This document shows, piece after piece, positions 1 to 9,254 of a stretch of DNA of 64,000 bases (position 1 is its first letter; the number at the start of each line of letters is the position of its first letter). This DNA comes from Pannonibacter tanglangensis (GTDB lineage Bacteria; Pseudomonadota; Alphaproteobacteria; Rhizobiales; Stappiaceae), in NCBI RefSeq assembly GCF_009915685.1, contig NZ_JAABLP010000001.1; one strand, given 5' to 3'. The notes under the pieces were generated by a model that saw nothing but the letters and a program-made list of their open reading frames with translations, had not been told where the DNA came from and ran no database searches. A program made the translations under genes and the position numbers.

Positions 1-1114
1 TCACGCCCTCGAGGGCGAGCTGCTGGGCCTCGACGGCGGCCTGGGCCGCGCTGATGGAGGCCTCGGCAGCCTGGTACTGGCCCCAGGCGGAGATCACGTT
101 GGCGCGAATGCGGTCCCGGATCACGTCAAGCTGGATCTGGGTGCGGCCGAGCTCTTCCTTGGCCTGGCGCACGCGCGAGGACGTGGTGCCGCCCTGGTAG
201 ATCGGCACGGAGACGCGGCCGAACACGGACGCGGTGTTCGACGCGCCGAGGCTGGTCGGTGCGGTGGTCCAGTTGCGCTCGAGCGAGCCTTCCACCGACA
301 CGGTCGGCAGCGCCTCGCCCTCGATCGTCTTCACGGCGAACTGGGCCGCATCGACGAGATGCTGGGCCTGGCGGATCAGCGGCTGGCTCTCCTCGCTCGT
401 GCTGAGCGCGATGTCGAGAGACTTCGGAACCATGCGCCCGATCGGCGTGCTGGCGGACAGGTTCCGCGCCTCGATCCCGACCACCTGGCGGTAGATCGCA
501 CGGCTGGTGTTGAGGTTGGCAATCGCGCTGTTGAGGCGGGCCTGCGCTTCCGCATGGCGGGCTTCGGCCTGCGACACGTCGGTGCGCGTGCCCTCGCCCA
601 CTTCAAACCGGTCACGGGCCGCGCGGACCTGCTCGTTGAGGAACTCGACGTCGGAGCGCTGCAGCGAGACGAGCGCGGTGTCGCGAATCACGTTGACGTA
701 GGCTTCGGCGGCCGACAGCAGCACGTCCTGCTCGGTGGCATTGAGGTTCTCGCGCTGCGCCCGCACGATCGCCTCGGCCTGACGGGTCGAGTTGACGGTC
801 CGGAAGCCGCGGAACAGGGCCTGCTGCACCGTCAGCGAGATGGAGGCGTTGTTGCGGTAGTTGCTGAAGCCGGCGCCCGTGGTGCGGATGCCGCCGAAGG
901 ACGCATTGGCAGAGATGGACGGACGCCAGCCCGCCAGTGCCTGCGGCACGCGCTCATCGACGCTGCGCAGTTCGGCGCGGGCGGCATTCAGCGTCGGGTT
1001 GTTGGCATAGGCGAGTGCCAGGGCTTCGGCGATGGTCTCGGCCCGGGCCGAGGACAGCGAAGTGAACGCGGCAAGGCCAATGGCTGCGGCAGTCAGAGAA
1101 ACGCGAAAATACAC
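1..1114 (-). CDS. tolC: TolC family outer membrane efflux channel (partial, 3' end beyond window)
   Basis: The reading frame starts at a GTG at 1114 and runs off the left edge, giving 371 visible residues. The first 25 or so residues form a Sec signal peptide (hydrophobic core, then SSARA before ETIAEAL). The mature protein begins with the classic TolC-family stretch ETIAEALALAYANNPTLNAA. It continues with long Ala/Gln/Arg-rich helices (for example RQAEAIVRAQRENLNATEQD) and the repeat structure of OEP proteins. The family forms trimeric outer membrane exit ducts for type I secretion and RND or ABC efflux. A purine-rich AAGGGG lies 13 bases before the GTG, and a TATACT hexamer upstream could be a -10 element. 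It follows a Pcm-like gene on the same strand, an arrangement common in Rhizobiales. The ATG frames at this position on other phases are shadows. Confidence 0.93.
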   Translation of the reverse strand, partial: MYFRVSLTAAAIGLAAFTSLSSARAETIAEALALAYANNPTLNAARAELRSVDERVPQALAGWRPSISANASFGGIRTTGAGFSNYRNNASISLTVQQALFRGFRTVNSTRQAEAIVRAQRENLNATEQDVLLSAAEAYVNVIRDTALVSLQRSDVEFLNEQVRAARDRFEVGEGTRTDVSQAEARHAEAQARLNSAIANLNTSRAIYRQVVGIEARNLSASTPIGRMVPKSLDIALSTSEESQPLIRQAQHLVDAAQFAVKTIEGEALPTVSVEGSLERNWTTAPTSLGASNTASVFGRVSVPIYQGGTTSSRVRQAKEELGRTQIQLDVIRDRIRANVISAWGQYQAAEASISAAQAAVEAQQLALEGV

Positions 1115-1333
1115 TGAAGTCAGCCCCTTGTGTCACGGACCCCCACCCGTGCCGAAAGATGGTGGCAGTATAGCCACCGGGAAAAACATGCCTACCCCGG
1201 AACGTCGGTCAACGAACGAAAACCGGCGACCTGCGGCACGGCTGCAACATGTTACGAAACGGTTAACAGTGCAAGGCGGGGACGCGCCCGGTGCGATCCG
1301 GGGATCGCATCGGGTGCCTGGATCAAGCGTGCG

Positions 1334-1996
1334 TCAGAAGACGAATTCGCTTGCCTTTTCAAAGCCCGGCAGCAGGTGGGCGCTGGCATTGAAGCCAAAG
1401 CGGGCGCCGATGGCCGCGCCGGAATCCTGATAGAGGCGCGCGACGCCGGCCCGGCCGAGGCCCTCGATGGCCACCAGACGGCCGCCCGGCTTCAGCTGCT
1501 GGGCCAGGGCTTCCGGCAGGAACTCGACCGCCCCGTCCAGCAGGATCACATCATAGGGGCCTTCCGAGGCGCAGCCTTCGGTCAGCTTGCCCTCGATCAC
1601 GGCGGCATTCTCGATGCCGAGGCTCACGAGCGTCTGGCTGGCGCGGGCGGCGAGGGCTGCGTCCTCCTCGACCATCACCACGGCACCGGCAAGGCGGGCC
1701 AGCACGGCGGTGGTGTAGCCGGTCGTCCCGCCGACGACCAGAACGACGTCGCCGGGCCTGACCAGCGCCAGCTGGATCAGCTTGCCGCAGACATGCGGCT
1801 TCATCATGTAGCGCGGCGTGCCGGTATCGGAAACGAGGATGTCCTCGTCGATGTAGGCGACCGGACGCTTCGAGGACGCCACGAACAGCTCGCGCGGCGT
1901 CGCTTCCATCGCGTCGAGGATCCGGAGGTCGGTCACATCGTTGGTCCGCAGCTGGTTGTCCACCATTCGCGTGCGGGACTGTGCATAATCACCCAT
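1334..1996 (-). CDS. Protein-L-isoaspartate O-methyltransferase family protein
   Basis: 220 aa when started at the ATG at 1996, which has a GAGG six bases upstream; the further upstream ATG at 2008 lacks this. The N-terminus (MGDYAQSRTRMVDNQLRTND) is the typical start of the alphaproteobacterial Pcm-like proteins encoded before tolC. A Rossmann-type SAM site sits around residues 83-100 (VVLVVGGTTGYTTAVLA). It departs from the usual E-x-G-x-G, so activity as a true isoaspartyl repair enzyme is uncertain. PYDVILLDGAVEFLP is the methyltransferase motif II/III region. The family methylates isoaspartate residues in damaged proteins using SAM, in the cytosol. About 220 bp separate it from tolC; that gap contains a GC-rich hairpin (1290-1317) but no T-run. 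Confidence 0.85.
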   Translation of the reverse strand: MGDYAQSRTRMVDNQLRTNDVTDLRILDAMEATPRELFVASSKRPVAYIDEDILVSDTGTPRYMMKPHVCGKLIQLALVRPGDVVLVVGGTTGYTTAVLARLAGAVVMVEEDAALAARASQTLVSLGIENAAVIEGKLTEGCASEGPYDVILLDGAVEFLPEALAQQLKPGGRLVAIEGLGRAGVARLYQDSGAAIGARFGFNASAHLLPGFEKASEFVF

Positions 1997-2304
1997 GGCG
2001 AGCCTCATGCCTGTAGCGGTCGCGAGCTGCGGCCACCCTCTCTCCAGCGTTCCCTTACCGAGGCGCGTCCCGGCTGACAAGAGCCAGCTGCGGGCTTCGC
2101 GCCCTCCATCCCCGCGTCATCGCGCCCCGGCGCCGCCACCGCAGGACGGGCGACCACCCCGGCGCCAGGGCTGCGGCAGCCCCGGGAGCCGGGGTCGGGC
2201 GGCCCCGGCGGCGCGGCCCGGACGGACGTCAGATGTGCAAATTCTGTGACAGCCGGCGAAGTCCCCTTGACAGGACAAAGCAACTCCTTGAAAAGGCACG
2301 CAAC

Positions 2305-2378
2305 GGCCTCGTGGCGGAGTGGTGACGCAGCGGATTGCAAATCCGTGAACCCCGGTTCGATTCCGGGCGAGGCCTCCA
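2305..2378 (+). tRNA. tRNA-Cys (GCA)
   Basis: A complete cloverleaf. The acceptor stem GGCCTCG (2305-2311) pairs with CGAGGCC (2368-2374), and a U discriminator and encoded CCA follow. The anticodon loop TTGCAAA gives anticodon GCA, and the T arm is CCCCGGTTCGATTCCGGG. It decodes UGC/UGU. It lies between the divergent Pcm gene and the c-di-GMP gene and is followed at once by an intrinsic terminator. Confidence 0.97.
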
Positions 2379-2383
2379 GATTT

Positions 2384-2416
2384 AAGGGCATCGGCGCAGG
2401 CCGGTGCCCTTTTTTC
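2384..2416 (+). terminator. Rho-independent terminator of tRNA-Cys
   Basis: A 12-bp stem (AAGGGCATCGGC at 2384-2395 with GCCGGTGCCCTT at 2400-2411, one G-U pair) has a GCAG loop and runs into a T tract. It lies 5 bases after the tRNA and just before the stop of the convergent GGDEF-EAL gene. Confidence 0.85.
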
Positions 2417-4688
2417 ATGGCTCCGCGCCGGTCTGGCCGGGATCGCGGGCGAGTTGGCCGGGGATCTCGTCTGCCGGCATCGGACGGGCGAAGAGATAGC
2501 CCTGCGCCTCGTCGCAGCCGGCGGCCTTGAGGAACTCAAGCTGTTCCGGCGTCTCGACCCCTTCGGCGATCACCCGCAGCTTCAGCGTATGGCCGAGCGA
2601 GATGATCGCCTCGGCAATGCCGCGCCCGCTGGTGTCGCGCGTGATGTCGCGGACGAAGGCCTGGTCGATCTTCAGCCGCGAGACCGGGAAGGAGCGCAGC
2701 ACGCTGAGGCTCGAATAGCCGGTGCCGAAGTCGTCGATGGCGAAGGTCACGCCCAGCGCACGCAGCTCGTGCATGGTCGCGATGGCCTGCTCGACATTGC
2801 GCATCAGCATGCTTTCGGTGAGCTCGAGCTCGAGCTGGTGCGGGTCGATCCCCGACCGTTCGATCTGCACGCGCACGAGATCCGTCCAGCCGGGATGGGC
2901 AAACTGGCGTGCCGAGACATTGACGCTGACCGGGACCACCGGCAGGCCCTGACGTTGCCAGGCCTGCAGCTGGCGGCAGGCCGTCTTCAGCACGAACTTG
3001 CCGAGGGCATGGATGAGCCCGCCCTCCTCCGCCACCGGGATGAACTGGTCGGGACCGAGCAGACCACGCTGGGGGTGCGCCCAGCGGACCAGCGCCTCCA
3101 GTCCGCAGAGCCGCCCCGAGGCAAGGTCGATCTGCGGCTGGTAGTGCAGCAGGAACTCGCCCCGGGTCAGGCCGGAGCGGATCTCCTCCAGCAGCAGCAG
3201 GTTGTTGCCGGCTTCCTCGCCGGCGTCCGGCCGGTAGAACTCGAAGGTGTTGCGACCGGCCTCCTTGGCCCGGTACATCGCCGCGTCAGCCTGGACCAGC
3301 AGCGCATCGGCCTCCGTGCCGTGATCCGGGCAGATCGCAACCCCCATGCTGCAGGTGACATGGAAGGTCCGACCGGCCAGCTCGACCGGCTCGGCAATCG
3401 CCGTGCGCAGCCGGGCCAGCTGCGCCCTGAGGCCTTCCGGGTGGTCCGCCCCCACGGGGATCAGCAGCACGAATTCGTCGCCCCCCAGCCGCAGGACGGC
3501 ATCGGAGGCAGACAGGCAGGCCTTCATCCGCTCGGCCACGATGACGAGCAGCTGGTCGCCGGCGGCGTGGCCGAAGCTGTCGTTCACGGCCTTGAAGTGA
3601 TCCAGATCGAGGAAGACCACGGCCACCCGTCCGCCGCGACCGCTCTCCAGCTGACGCGCCTGGTCCAGACACGGCGGCAGCAGGCTGCGGTTGGGCAGGC
3701 CGGTCAGCGGATCGTGATGGGCCAGGAAGCGGATCCGGTCCTCGGCCCGCTTGCGCTCGATGGCGATGGCAGCAATCCGGGCCGTGTCGTTGATGAGACG
3801 CAGTTCGGCCGGCCTCGGCGCCAGCGGGCGGCGGGCATAGATGGCAAAGGTGCCCAGCACCTGTCCGGCGAGCGACAGGATCGGGGTCGACCAGCAGGCC
3901 CGCACGCCACCGACCTCGGCCAGGGCCCGGAACTCCTCCCACAGCGGGTCCGACATGATGTCGGTGACGATGACCGGTTCCCTGCGAAACGCCGCCGTCC
4001 CGCAGGACCCGACCTTCGGCCCGATCGCCATGCCGTCGATCCGGGCGCTGTAGGCGTCCGGCAGGCTCGGGGCAGACCCGTGGCGCATGTGCACGCCATC
4101 CTCGTCCAGCAGCAGGATCGACCCCAGCAGGCCGTCGAACTGATCCTCGATCAGGCGCACGAGACAGTCGAGGACCCTCGACAGCGGGGCGCTCGAGGAA
4201 ATCATTTCCAGAACCTGCGCCTGACCATCGCGCAGGCGGTCGGAGCGCTTGCGATCCGTGATGTCGCGCGAGATGCCGAGCAGGCCGATCAGGCGACCGG
4301 TCTCGTCGCGCAAGGGGTACTTCGACGTGCTGAACCAGCGCTGCTGGCCGTCGGGCAACTGGATGAACTCTTCCCGCCCGATCAGCGGTTCACCGGTGCG
4401 CATCACCCGCTGCTCGTCGCGGAAGAAGCCGAGCGCCACCTGACGGGGATGCAGCAGGAAATCGGTCTGCCCGATCAGCTCGTCGGCGGAGGCAAAGCCG
4501 AGGTCATCGGCCACTGCCCGGTTGGCGAAGAGGAAGCGGCTGCGGAGGTCCTTCACGAAGACATAGTCGGAAATCTGGTCGAGGATCGCCCTGAGCCATG
4601 CACTCTCGGACTGCAGGCTCTCCAGCATGACCTTCTGAACGGCCGGCTGCGACAAATCCGCCAGCAGGGCCTTTTCCAAGGGCGCCAT
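2415..4688 (-). CDS. PAS-GAF-GGDEF-EAL c-di-GMP turnover protein
   Basis: 757 aa from the ATG at 4688, which has an AGGAGG about 12 bases upstream; the open frame continues upstream but without protein-like sequence. Domains in order: PAS sensor (about 30-150, with YVFVKDLRSRFLFANRA and the PAC tail LLGISRDITDRK), GAF (about 165-310), GGDEF diguanylate cyclase (intact GGDEF at 402-406) and EAL phosphodiesterase (EAL at 531-533, followed later by DDFGTGYSS). Both catalytic signatures look intact, so it could make or degrade c-di-GMP, or have one domain act as a regulatory GTP-binding site. There is no transmembrane segment, so it is a cytosolic sensor. Which activity dominates cannot be read from the sequence. 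Confidence 0.93.
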   Translation of the reverse strand: MAPLEKALLADLSQPAVQKVMLESLQSESAWLRAILDQISDYVFVKDLRSRFLFANRAVADDLGFASADELIGQTDFLLHPRQVALGFFRDEQRVMRTGEPLIGREEFIQLPDGQQRWFSTSKYPLRDETGRLIGLLGISRDITDRKRSDRLRDGQAQVLEMISSSAPLSRVLDCLVRLIEDQFDGLLGSILLLDEDGVHMRHGSAPSLPDAYSARIDGMAIGPKVGSCGTAAFRREPVIVTDIMSDPLWEEFRALAEVGGVRACWSTPILSLAGQVLGTFAIYARRPLAPRPAELRLINDTARIAAIAIERKRAEDRIRFLAHHDPLTGLPNRSLLPPCLDQARQLESGRGGRVAVVFLDLDHFKAVNDSFGHAAGDQLLVIVAERMKACLSASDAVLRLGGDEFVLLIPVGADHPEGLRAQLARLRTAIAEPVELAGRTFHVTCSMGVAICPDHGTEADALLVQADAAMYRAKEAGRNTFEFYRPDAGEEAGNNLLLLEEIRSGLTRGEFLLHYQPQIDLASGRLCGLEALVRWAHPQRGLLGPDQFIPVAEEGGLIHALGKFVLKTACRQLQAWQRQGLPVVPVSVNVSARQFAHPGWTDLVRVQIERSGIDPHQLELELTESMLMRNVEQAIATMHELRALGVTFAIDDFGTGYSSLSVLRSFPVSRLKIDQAFVRDITRDTSGRGIAEAIISLGHTLKLRVIAEGVETPEQLEFLKAAGCDEAQGYLFARPMPADEIPGQLARDPGQTGAEP

Positions 4689-5048
4689 CCTCGTTCTGCC
4701 TCCTGGGGCGCGCTCCCGCGCGCCGATGCAAGCCTGTCCGACCAACCAGCGGGCGTTGACAGGTCCCGCAACACGCTCCGACACGGAAAATCTGCCACGG
4801 ATCAAATAATCACAGGTTAAAGCGACCTGGTCCATCACGCACATTTGCAATAATCGTTAAATCTTACCATGTCTATTCACAGTGAATACAGTCTCCCGGC
4901 AGCAAGGCCTGCAAGCGGGCAGCGCTGCCTGAGGCCAGGCGCGATGTCGGATGCGGGCCAGCCACCAGCGCCTTGGCGCTTTCGACACCGGCCGGCTTCG
5001 GCTAGACAGGGGCGGAGACGACATCGTGCAGCAAGGGGGACATGGCAC
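4689..5048. promoter_or_regulatory. Divergent intergenic region with a perfect 15-bp palindrome
   Basis: 360 bp between the leftward c-di-GMP gene and rightward cobC. It contains a perfect odd palindrome, TATTCAC-A-GTGAATA, at 4874-4888, a plausible operator for a dimeric regulator. I searched for the cobalamin riboswitch B12 box on the + strand and did not find one, so cobC-cobD are not obviously riboswitch-controlled. No gene is supported here. Confidence 0.4.
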
Positions 5049-6050
5049 ATGCGGCATGGAGGCGATCTTTCGGACGCCATCGCCCGATTTGGCGGCTCGC
5101 GCGCCGACTGGCTCGACCTGTCGACGGGCATCAACCCGCATGCCTGGGCCATTCCGGAGCGGATCGAGACGCGATTCTGGACCGACCTGCCGTCTGCCGA
5201 CGATCTGACCGGTCTCCTCGACAGCGCAAGACGGGCCTACCGGGTGCCGGCCTCCCTCGGTGTCATGGCTGCACCAGGGACGCAGGTGATCCTGCCCCTG
5301 CTGCCGCGACTGGCGCCGGACGGACCGGTCGCCATCGTCGGGCCAACCTACTCCAGCCATGGCGATGCCTGGCGCGCTGCCGGCCGCACCGTGGTCGACA
5401 TCCCGACCGCCTATGACGCCCCCGAGGACACCCGCGTCCTGGTTCTGGTCAATCCCAACAATCCGGACGGCCGGATGCTGTCGCCCGCCGCGCTCATGGA
5501 TCTGGCGCGCCAGATGCAGGCCCGCGGCGGTCTTCTCATCGTCGACGAGGCCTTTTCGGATGTGGTTCCGGGCCTGAGCCTGCTGCCTCACCTGGGCGAT
5601 GAGCCAGTTCTGGTGCTGCGGTCCTTCGGCAAGTTCTTCGGCCTTGCGGGCCTGCGCCTCGGCTTCCTCGCCGGCCGGCCTGACCTCACGGACAAGGCAG
5701 CTGGGATGCTGGAAAGCTGGGCGGTCAGTGGACCGGCGCTGGCGGTCGGTCAGGCGGCCCTATCAGACCTGGCCTGGCAGGACGCCATGCGGCGGCAGCT
5801 GGCCGACGAGATGGCCGACCTGACGCTCGCCCTGTCGATGGCCGGGCTCACGGTGTTCGGCGGCACCGCGCTCTATGCGCTCGCGGGCCTGCGCAAGGCA
5901 GAGGCGATGCATGCTGCCCTTGCCCGCCGCCACATCTGGACCAGGCGCTTTGACCATTCGCCAACCTGGCTGCGCTTCGGCCTGCCGGGGAGCCCCGCCG
6001 CACTCACCCGTCTTAGCACGGCGCTGGCGGATGCGATGGCCGAGATCTGA
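5049..6050 (+). CDS. cobC: Threonine-phosphate decarboxylase, cobalamin biosynthesis
   Basis: 333 aa from the ATG at 5049, preceded by AAGGGGG. The open frame reaches further upstream but without family-like sequence. A PLP fold-type I aminotransferase-like enzyme. The start has the CobC signature HGGDL...LDLSTGINP, followed by VNPNNPDGR (cofactor/phosphate region), VDEAF and the Schiff-base lysine K195 in RSFGKFFGLAG. The family decarboxylates L-threonine-O-3-phosphate to (R)-1-amino-2-propanol phosphate, the linker joining the corrin ring to the nucleotide loop. It lies 3 bp before cobD (cbiB type), whose product uses this compound, so the two form an operon. The name follows the Pseudomonas/Rhizobium scheme; the Salmonella counterpart is called CobD. 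Confidence 0.92.
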   Translation: MRHGGDLSDAIARFGGSRADWLDLSTGINPHAWAIPERIETRFWTDLPSADDLTGLLDSARRAYRVPASLGVMAAPGTQVILPLLPRLAPDGPVAIVGPTYSSHGDAWRAAGRTVVDIPTAYDAPEDTRVLVLVNPNNPDGRMLSPAALMDLARQMQARGGLLIVDEAFSDVVPGLSLLPHLGDEPVLVLRSFGKFFGLAGLRLGFLAGRPDLTDKAAGMLESWAVSGPALAVGQAALSDLAWQDAMRRQLADEMADLTLALSMAGLTVFGGTALYALAGLRKAEAMHAALARRHIWTRRFDHSPTWLRFGLPGSPAALTRLSTALADAMAEI

Positions 6051-6053
6051 CCG

Positions 6054-7028
6054 GTGCTGTTTGATCCGTTCCTGCTCTGGGTGCTGCTTGCCGCGCTGGT
6101 TCTCGATGCGTTGATCGGGGACCCGGACTGGCTCTGGCGCCGCCTGCCCCATCCGGTGGTCTGGATCGGCACCCTGATCGGCGCCCTGGACCGGCACCTC
6201 AACCGCCCGGCCTGGTCCGACCGCACCCGCCGCGCCTTTGGCGTGGTGACGCTGCTCCTGCTGCTGACCATAAGCCTTGCGGTGGGCTATGGCCTGCAGC
6301 GGGCCTTGCTGGCGCTGCCGCATGGCTGGATCGTGCTGGCGCTGCTGTCGAGCGTGCTGCTGGCGCAGAACAGCCTCTATACCCATGTGCGGGCCGTCGC
6401 GGTGGCGCTGGAACGGGACGGCCTTGCCGGCGGACGGCGGGCCGTTGCCATGATCGTCGGGCGCGACCCCGAGCAGCTGGATACCGCCGGCGTCTCCCGG
6501 GCAGCGATCGAATCCTGCGCCGAGAACTTTTCCGACGGCGTGGTTGCCCCCGTCGTCTGGTTTGCCATGCTCGGCCTGCCCGGCCTCCTTGCCTACAAGG
6601 CGGTCAACACGGCCGATTCCATGATCGGCCACAAGACCGAGCGGCATCTGGCCTTCGGCTGGGCCTCGGCCCGCTTCGATGATCTGATCAACCTGCCGGC
6701 CTCCCGGCTTGCGGCCGCGTTCATCGCCCTCGCCGCGCCGCTGGCCAGCGGGTCCTCGGGCCGGGCGCTTTCCTGCGTTGCCCGCGACGCCCGCCAGCAC
6801 CGCTCCCCCAACGCCGGCTGGCCGGAAGCGGCCATGGCCGGCGCGCTGGATATCGCCCTTGCCGGACCGCGGGCCTATGCCACCTACCGGGTCGAGGACC
6901 CCTTCATGAACCCCGGCGGCCGCAAGGACATCGGCGCGGCCGAGATCCGGCGTGCGCTGCGCGTGCTCGCAGGGGCTTGCGTCGTCGAGGCAATGCTGGT
7001 TCTGATGGTGGCATTGGTGCTTTTCTGA
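6054..7028 (+). CDS. cobD: Adenosylcobinamide-phosphate synthase (CbiB/CobD)
   Basis: 324 aa, GTG start three bases after the cobC stop. A polytopic inner membrane protein of the CobD/CbiB family. It has an N-terminal hydrophobic helix with LDALIGDPDWLWRRLPHPVVWIG, the conserved AESCAENFSDG-type motif (here IESCAENFSDGVVAPVVWF) and the NTADSMIGHKTERHLAFGW block. It attaches aminopropanol (phosphate) to adenosylcobyric acid, giving adenosylcobinamide (phosphate). Translational coupling with cobC is likely. Full length for the family. Confidence 0.95.
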   Translation: MLFDPFLLWVLLAALVLDALIGDPDWLWRRLPHPVVWIGTLIGALDRHLNRPAWSDRTRRAFGVVTLLLLLTISLAVGYGLQRALLALPHGWIVLALLSSVLLAQNSLYTHVRAVAVALERDGLAGGRRAVAMIVGRDPEQLDTAGVSRAAIESCAENFSDGVVAPVVWFAMLGLPGLLAYKAVNTADSMIGHKTERHLAFGWASARFDDLINLPASRLAAAFIALAAPLASGSSGRALSCVARDARQHRSPNAGWPEAAMAGALDIALAGPRAYATYRVEDPFMNPGGRKDIGAAEIRRALRVLAGACVVEAMLVLMVALVLF

Positions 7029-7070
7029 AGCCTGAGTGACGCATTCCGAACCTCTGACCTGCGATCCGCC

Positions 7071-7676
7071 ATGCTCCCCTTTTCCGCAGCTGCCGAAAAC
7101 AACAAGTCGCCGATCCTCACCATTCTCAAGGATGCCTTCGCCGATGCGGCCCGGGTGCTGGAAATCGCCAGCGGCACCGGCCAGCACGCGGTGCATTTTG
7201 CCAAAAACCTGCCGCATCTGACCTGGCAGCCGAGCGACATTCCCGAGCATCTGGCCGGCCTCGAGCAGCGGATCATCGAGACCGATCTCGACAACCTGTT
7301 CGAGCCCATCGGCCTCGACGTGCGCGACCTGCCCTGGCCGACGCCAGACCGGGACGCCGGCGATGCCTTTGACGGCATCTTCACCGCCAACAGCCTGCAC
7401 ATCATGAGCTGGGCCGGGGTCGAGGCCTTCTTCGCCGGCGTGGATGAAACGCTGGCCGCAGGCGGCACGCTCGCCATCTATGGCGCGATGAAATATGGCG
7501 GCGCCTTCACCACGCCGAGCAACGAGGCCTTCGACCAGAGCCTGCGCAAGAAGGATCCGGAGAGCGGCCTGCGCGACTTCGAGGCCATCGACGCGCTCGC
7601 CCGCGGCATCGGCCTGACGCTGGTTGCCGATCATGCCATGCCGGCAAACAACCAGTTGCTGGTGTACCGGCGCTGA
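7071..7676 (+). CDS. DUF938 family SAM-dependent methyltransferase
   Basis: 201 aa. SAM-binding motif I is at residues 29-40 (VLEIASGTGQHA). The N-terminal AAENNKSPILTIL and the block GIFTANSLHIMSWAGVEAFF are characteristic of the DUF938 class I methyltransferases; the substrate is unknown. It follows cobD by 42 bp on the same strand and may be co-transcribed, but nothing else links it to B12. It converges with cobQ. The 71-bp gap between the two stops contains a weak hairpin (GGTGCC...GGCACC) without a T-run. Confidence 0.85.
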   Translation: MLPFSAAAENNKSPILTILKDAFADAARVLEIASGTGQHAVHFAKNLPHLTWQPSDIPEHLAGLEQRIIETDLDNLFEPIGLDVRDLPWPTPDRDAGDAFDGIFTANSLHIMSWAGVEAFFAGVDETLAAGGTLAIYGAMKYGGAFTTPSNEAFDQSLRKKDPESGLRDFEAIDALARGIGLTLVADHAMPANNQLLVYRR

Positions 7677-7747
7677 TCAGTTGGTGCCTCCACACGGGGC
7701 TCGGCACCGTCGCCCGGCGCCGGCGATGATCGGAGGGCCGGACAGGC

Positions 7748-9220
7748 CTAGGCGCGTTGCGCCAGCCCGAGGATCAGATCAGTGTCCAGATGGCGGGCGA
7801 GATGGTCCGCAAGCTCATCGAGAATGCGGTCGATGGTGGCGTCATAGGCGGTTGCGGCTGCCACGCCGAAGCCCCTCGCCCAGGCCGCACGGAAGGCGTC
7901 GCCGGTGAAGAGCCCGTGCAGATAGGTGCCGGTGACCCGGCCATCGGCGCTGGTGGCCCCGTCGGGCGAGCCATCCGCGAAGGTGAGGAACGGGCGGGCG
8001 CAGTCCGGCCCTGACGTCCGGCCCAGATGGATCTCGTAGCCGGTGACCGCTGCCCCGCTCAGCCGGTGGGTGCCGGCCGCCTCGACGACGCGCTTGTCCG
8101 GGCTCAGCACCGTCTCGACATCAAGATAGCCCAGCCCCTCCACGGTGCCGGCGGCCCCCTCGATCCCGTGCGGGTCGCTGATCGTGCGGCCCAGCATCTG
8201 GTAGCCGCCGCAGAGCCCGAGGATGTGGCCGCCGCGGCGGTGATGCGCCTTCAGGTCGATGTCCCAGCCCTGCGCCCTGAGATAGGCCAGATCGCCGATG
8301 GTGGACTTCGAACCGGGCAAGAGCACCACATCCGCATCGGCAGGCAGCGGCCTTCCGGCGTGCACCAGTTCCAGCGTCACGCCCGGCTCGACGCGCAAGG
8401 GGTCGAGATCATCGAAATTGGCAATCCGCGCCAGCACGGGCACCACGACCTTCAGGGGGCCGTTGCCGATGCCGTCGGCAAGTCCCAGCGCATCTTCGGC
8501 CGGCAGCAGGCCAGCCTGCGCGAACCACGGCACGACACCCAGCCCCGTCCAGCCCGTACGCGTCACGATTTCCTGCATTCCCGCGTCGAACAGCGAGGGA
8601 TCACCGCGAAACCGGTTGATGAAGAACGCCTTGATCCGCGCCCGCTCGGCCGCCTCCAGCACCGCGTGGGTGCCGACCACCGAGGCGATGACGCCGCCCC
8701 GGTCGATGTCGCCGCACAGGATCACGGGCAGGTCGGCCGCCTCGGCAAACCCCATGTTAGCGATGTCGCCGGCCCGCAGGTTGATCTCGGCCGGGCTGCC
8801 GGCGCCCTCGACGATCACCAGATCCGCTGTTGCGGCAAGATGTGAAAAACTCTCCAGAACCTTCGGCAAAAGCTCGGCCTTGCGGGTGCCGTACTCCCGC
8901 GCGCGCATCGTGCCGAAGCGCTTGCCCTGCACGATCACCTGCGCCCCCGTGTCCGTTTCCGGCTTCAGCAGCACCGGGTTCATGTGCACGCTCAAGGGCC
9001 TGCGGCACGCCATCGCCTGCAGGGCCTGCGCCCGGCCGATCTCGCCGCCATCGGCGGTGACCGCGGCGTTGTTCGACATGTTCTGCGGCTTGAACGGGGC
9101 CACGGTCATGCCCCGGTTGGCAAACAGCCGGCACAGGCCTGCCACGATCAGGCTCTTGCCGACATTCGAGCCTGTGCCCTGGATCATCAGGGCCGGCGTG
9201 CGGGATCGCGGGTCAACCAA
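7748..9220 (-). CDS. cobQ: Cobyric acid synthase
   Basis: 490 aa, full length for CobQ/CbiP. The N-terminal P-loop-like dethiobiotin-synthetase fold has GTGSNVGKS (residues 15-23) and the FKPQNMSNNAAV stretch. The C-terminal class I-type glutamine amidotransferase domain has its nucleophile at C337 in LGLCGGYQMLG. The enzyme amidates four carboxyl groups of adenosylcobyrinic acid a,c-diamide using glutamine and ATP. It is the last gene of the leftward cobalamin operon, 34 bp after cobO. Confidence 0.96.
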   Translation of the reverse strand: MVDPRSRTPALMIQGTGSNVGKSLIVAGLCRLFANRGMTVAPFKPQNMSNNAAVTADGGEIGRAQALQAMACRRPLSVHMNPVLLKPETDTGAQVIVQGKRFGTMRAREYGTRKAELLPKVLESFSHLAATADLVIVEGAGSPAEINLRAGDIANMGFAEAADLPVILCGDIDRGGVIASVVGTHAVLEAAERARIKAFFINRFRGDPSLFDAGMQEIVTRTGWTGLGVVPWFAQAGLLPAEDALGLADGIGNGPLKVVVPVLARIANFDDLDPLRVEPGVTLELVHAGRPLPADADVVLLPGSKSTIGDLAYLRAQGWDIDLKAHHRRGGHILGLCGGYQMLGRTISDPHGIEGAAGTVEGLGYLDVETVLSPDKRVVEAAGTHRLSGAAVTGYEIHLGRTSGPDCARPFLTFADGSPDGATSADGRVTGTYLHGLFTGDAFRAAWARGFGVAAATAYDATIDRILDELADHLARHLDTDLILGLAQRA

Positions 9221-9254
9221 GGGCTCTGTCTCCAGGCCGGACCAGGGACGGTCC

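Noticed and set aside
2454..4820. 788-codon plus-strand ORF opposite the GGDEF-EAL gene
   Set aside because: Antisense shadow of a GC-rich gene; no domain pattern, whereas the minus strand has four intact domains.
4861..5048. Second cobalamin riboswitch upstream of cobC
   Set aside because: No B12 box or core GCCACTG-type segments found on the plus strand.
5763..7634. 623-codon minus-strand ORF opposite cobC/cobD
   Set aside because: Gly/Gln/Arg-rich shadow frame without family features; cobD and the methyltransferase on the plus strand are clear.
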